From: Pseudomonas sp.
GTDB taxonomy: Bacteria > Pseudomonadota > Gammaproteobacteria > Pseudomonadales > Pseudomonadaceae
Assembly (NCBI GenBank): GCA_003488145.1
Contig: DNMQ01000490.1
Span: forward strand, 1-8,332
DNA length: 8,332 bases
Direction of reading: 5' to 3'
This document shows, one piece after another, positions 7,070 to 8,332 of the stretch. The notes under the pieces were generated by a model. The model had not been told where the DNA came from, ran no database searches, and saw only the letters and a program-made list of their open reading frames with translations. The position numbers were made by a program, and so were the translations under genes. Every line of letters begins with the position of its first letter. Positions within the stretch are counted from its first letter, which is position 1.

Positions 7070-8332
7070 TTAGCGGATGCTCGGGCCGATGAAACGGCTG
7101 TCTGCATCGTCGTTTATCGAGTCGTCGTCTACCGAGCGAATGTGGAAGACGATTTCATTAGTGCTCGAGGGCAGCTTCTCGGCGGCGATGGACAACTCGA
7201 CCGGGATCGTGACGAGCTCGCCGCCTTCGGCGCGGATCTCGCTACGGCCTTCGTAGACCAGACCGTCGAGGCCGGTAGCTTCGATCACGAAGGTCTGTTC
7301 TTGCTGAGCCTTGTTCATGACCTTGAGGGTGTAGACGTTCTCGATATTGCCCTGCTCGTTCTCGCGGTAGAGCACGCGATCCTTGAGCACGTCGAGTTTT
7401 ACCAGCGGGCGATCATACACGGCGTAGGAGAACAGCCCCATCATGGCCAGGAGCGCGACGGCGTAACCGATCAGGCGCGGGCGCAGCAGATGAGTCTTCT
7501 GGCCGGACAGATTGTGTTCGGTGGTATAGCTGATCAGGCCGCGCGGGTAGTTCATCTTGTCCATGATGGCGTCGCAGGCGTCGATACAGGCGGCGCAGCC
7601 GATGCACTCGATCTGCAGGCCGTCGCGGATGTCGATGCCGGTCGGACAGACCTGAACGCACATGGTGCAGTCGATGCAGTCGCCAAGGCCCATTGCCTTG
7701 TAGTCAGCGTCTTTCTTGCGCGGGCCGCGCTTCTCGCCGCGACGCGGATCGTAGGAAACGATCAGGGTGTCTTTGTCGAACATCACGCTCTGGAAGCGCG
7801 CGTACGGGCACATGTAGATGCACACCTGCTCACGCAGGTAGCCAGCACTGCCGTAGGTGGCGAGGGTGAAGAAGCCGATCCAGAATGCCGCCCAGCCATT
7901 GACGTTCAGGGTGAGCAGGTCGGGCACCAGCTCGCGGATCGGGGTGAAGTAACCGACGAAGGTGATCGCCACGAGGATGCCGACCGCGAGCCAGATGGCA
8001 TGCTTGGCAAGTTTGCGAAGGAACTTGTTGGCGCTCATCGGCGCCTTGTCGAGCTTCATCCGCTGATTGCGATCACCCTCGGTGATCTTCTCGGCCCACA
8101 TGAATACCCAGGTGAACACGCTCTGCGGGCATGTGTAGCCGCACCAGACGCGGCCGGCGAACACGGTGATGAAGAACAGGCCGAAGGCGCAGATGATCAG
8201 CAGCCAGGACAACAGCATGAAGTCCTGGGGCCAGAAGGTGGCCCCGAAGACATGGAATTTGCGCTCCGGAAGATCCCACCAGACGGCCTGGCGGCCATTC
8301 CAGTTGATCCACGCGGTGCCGAAATAAAGGAT
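7070..8332 (-). CDS. ccoG: CcoG (FixG/RdxA), polyferredoxin cupric reductase for cbb3 assembly (5' end beyond window)
   Basis: Membrane iron-sulfur protein; the Rhodobacter capsulatus homologue has been reported to reduce Cu2+ to Cu+, the form used for cbb3 assembly. 420 codons are visible; the frame is open to the right edge (first residues ILYFGTAWINWNGRQAVWWD), so about 50 N-terminal residues and the start are outside. Numbering from the first visible residue: membrane segments at about 39-60, 113-130, 145-160 and 286-304; WCGYTCPQ at 63-70 and CIYMCPYARFQ at 171-181. Two [4Fe-4S] ferredoxin motifs follow: C219, C222, C225, C229-P, and C243, C246, C249, C253. The region from about 305 to the end is the periplasmic Ig-like domain of FixG proteins. 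The ATG at 8216-8218 is internal, because coding similarity continues upstream of it. It is the first gene of the assembly cluster; ccoNOQP would be expected beyond the right edge. Confidence 0.96.
   Translation of the reverse strand: MLYFGTAWINWNGRQAVWWDLPERKFHVFGATFWPQDFMLLSWLLIICAFGLFFITVFAGRVWCGYTCPQSVFTWVFMWAEKITEGDRNQRMKLDKAPMSANKFLRKLAKHAIWLAVGILVAITFVGYFTPIRELVPDLLTLNVNGWAAFWIGFFTLATYGSAGYLREQVCIYMCPYARFQSVMFDKDTLIVSYDPRRGEKRGPRKKDADYKAMGLGDCIDCTMCVQVCPTGIDIRDGLQIECIGCAACIDACDAIMDKMNYPRGLISYTTEHNLSGQKTHLLRPRLIGYAVALLAMMGLFSYAVYDRPLVKLDVLKDRVLYRENEQGNIENVYTLKVMNKAQQEQTFVIEATGLDGLVYEGRSEIRAEGGELVTIPVELSIAAEKLPSSTNEIVFHIRSVDDDSINDDADSRFIGPSIR

Noticed and set aside
8216..8218. ATG at 8216-8218 as the ccoG start
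   Set aside because: The frame stays open to the window edge and the upstream 38 codons encode typical CcoG sequence (WINWNGRQAVWWDLPERKFHVFG region), so the true start is outside.

Overview
The window looks like a chromosomal segment from a Pseudomonas-type gammaproteobacterium (Pseudomonas or Stutzerimonas). The base composition is GC-rich, every gene has close recognisable relatives in that group, and the order ccoG-ccoH-ccoI-ccoS-(TauE/DsbD_2-like)-hemN-anr is the familiar arrangement downstream of the cbb3 cytochrome oxidase structural genes. The species assignment is inference from recalled protein sequences; no search was run.

Layout. Reading the minus strand from the right edge (8332) leftwards: ccoG (5' end cut by the window), ccoH, ccoI, ccoS and a small membrane protein of the TauE/SafE-DsbD_2 superfamily form a tight unidirectional assembly cluster for cbb3 oxidase (8332 to 3134). 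Gaps are 12 and 7 bp (ccoG/ccoH, ccoH/ccoI) and 79 bp (ccoI/ccoS), and the last two genes overlap by 8 bp. nadE (2288-3115) lies on the plus strand, convergent with the cluster (18-bp gap) and divergent from hemN (203-bp gap). hemN (708-2084, minus) is followed after 117 bp by anr (1-590, minus, 3' end cut by the left edge).

How the genes work together. Anr is the FNR-type oxygen sensor that activates low-oxygen genes. HemN makes protoporphyrin precursors without oxygen, feeding the haem-rich cbb3 oxidase. CcoG, CcoH, CcoI and CcoS mature that oxidase: copper reduction, subunit assembly, copper export to the assembly site, and cofactor insertion or assembly. The TauE/DsbD_2-like protein is probably an additional, poorly characterised factor for metal or thiol handling. 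NadE is the housekeeping last step of NAD synthesis and the one gene with no obvious link to the theme.

The clearest regulatory signal is a near-consensus Anr box (2145-2158) centred exactly 41.5 bp upstream of the start predicted from a TAGAAT -10 element in front of hemN, a textbook class II FNR promoter. There are no rRNA or tRNA genes, CRISPR arrays, insertion sequences or phage genes. This is an ordinary, conserved microaerobic-respiration locus, and I see no wholly new system. The least understood component is the small membrane protein with conserved-looking Cys residues and a His-rich tail.
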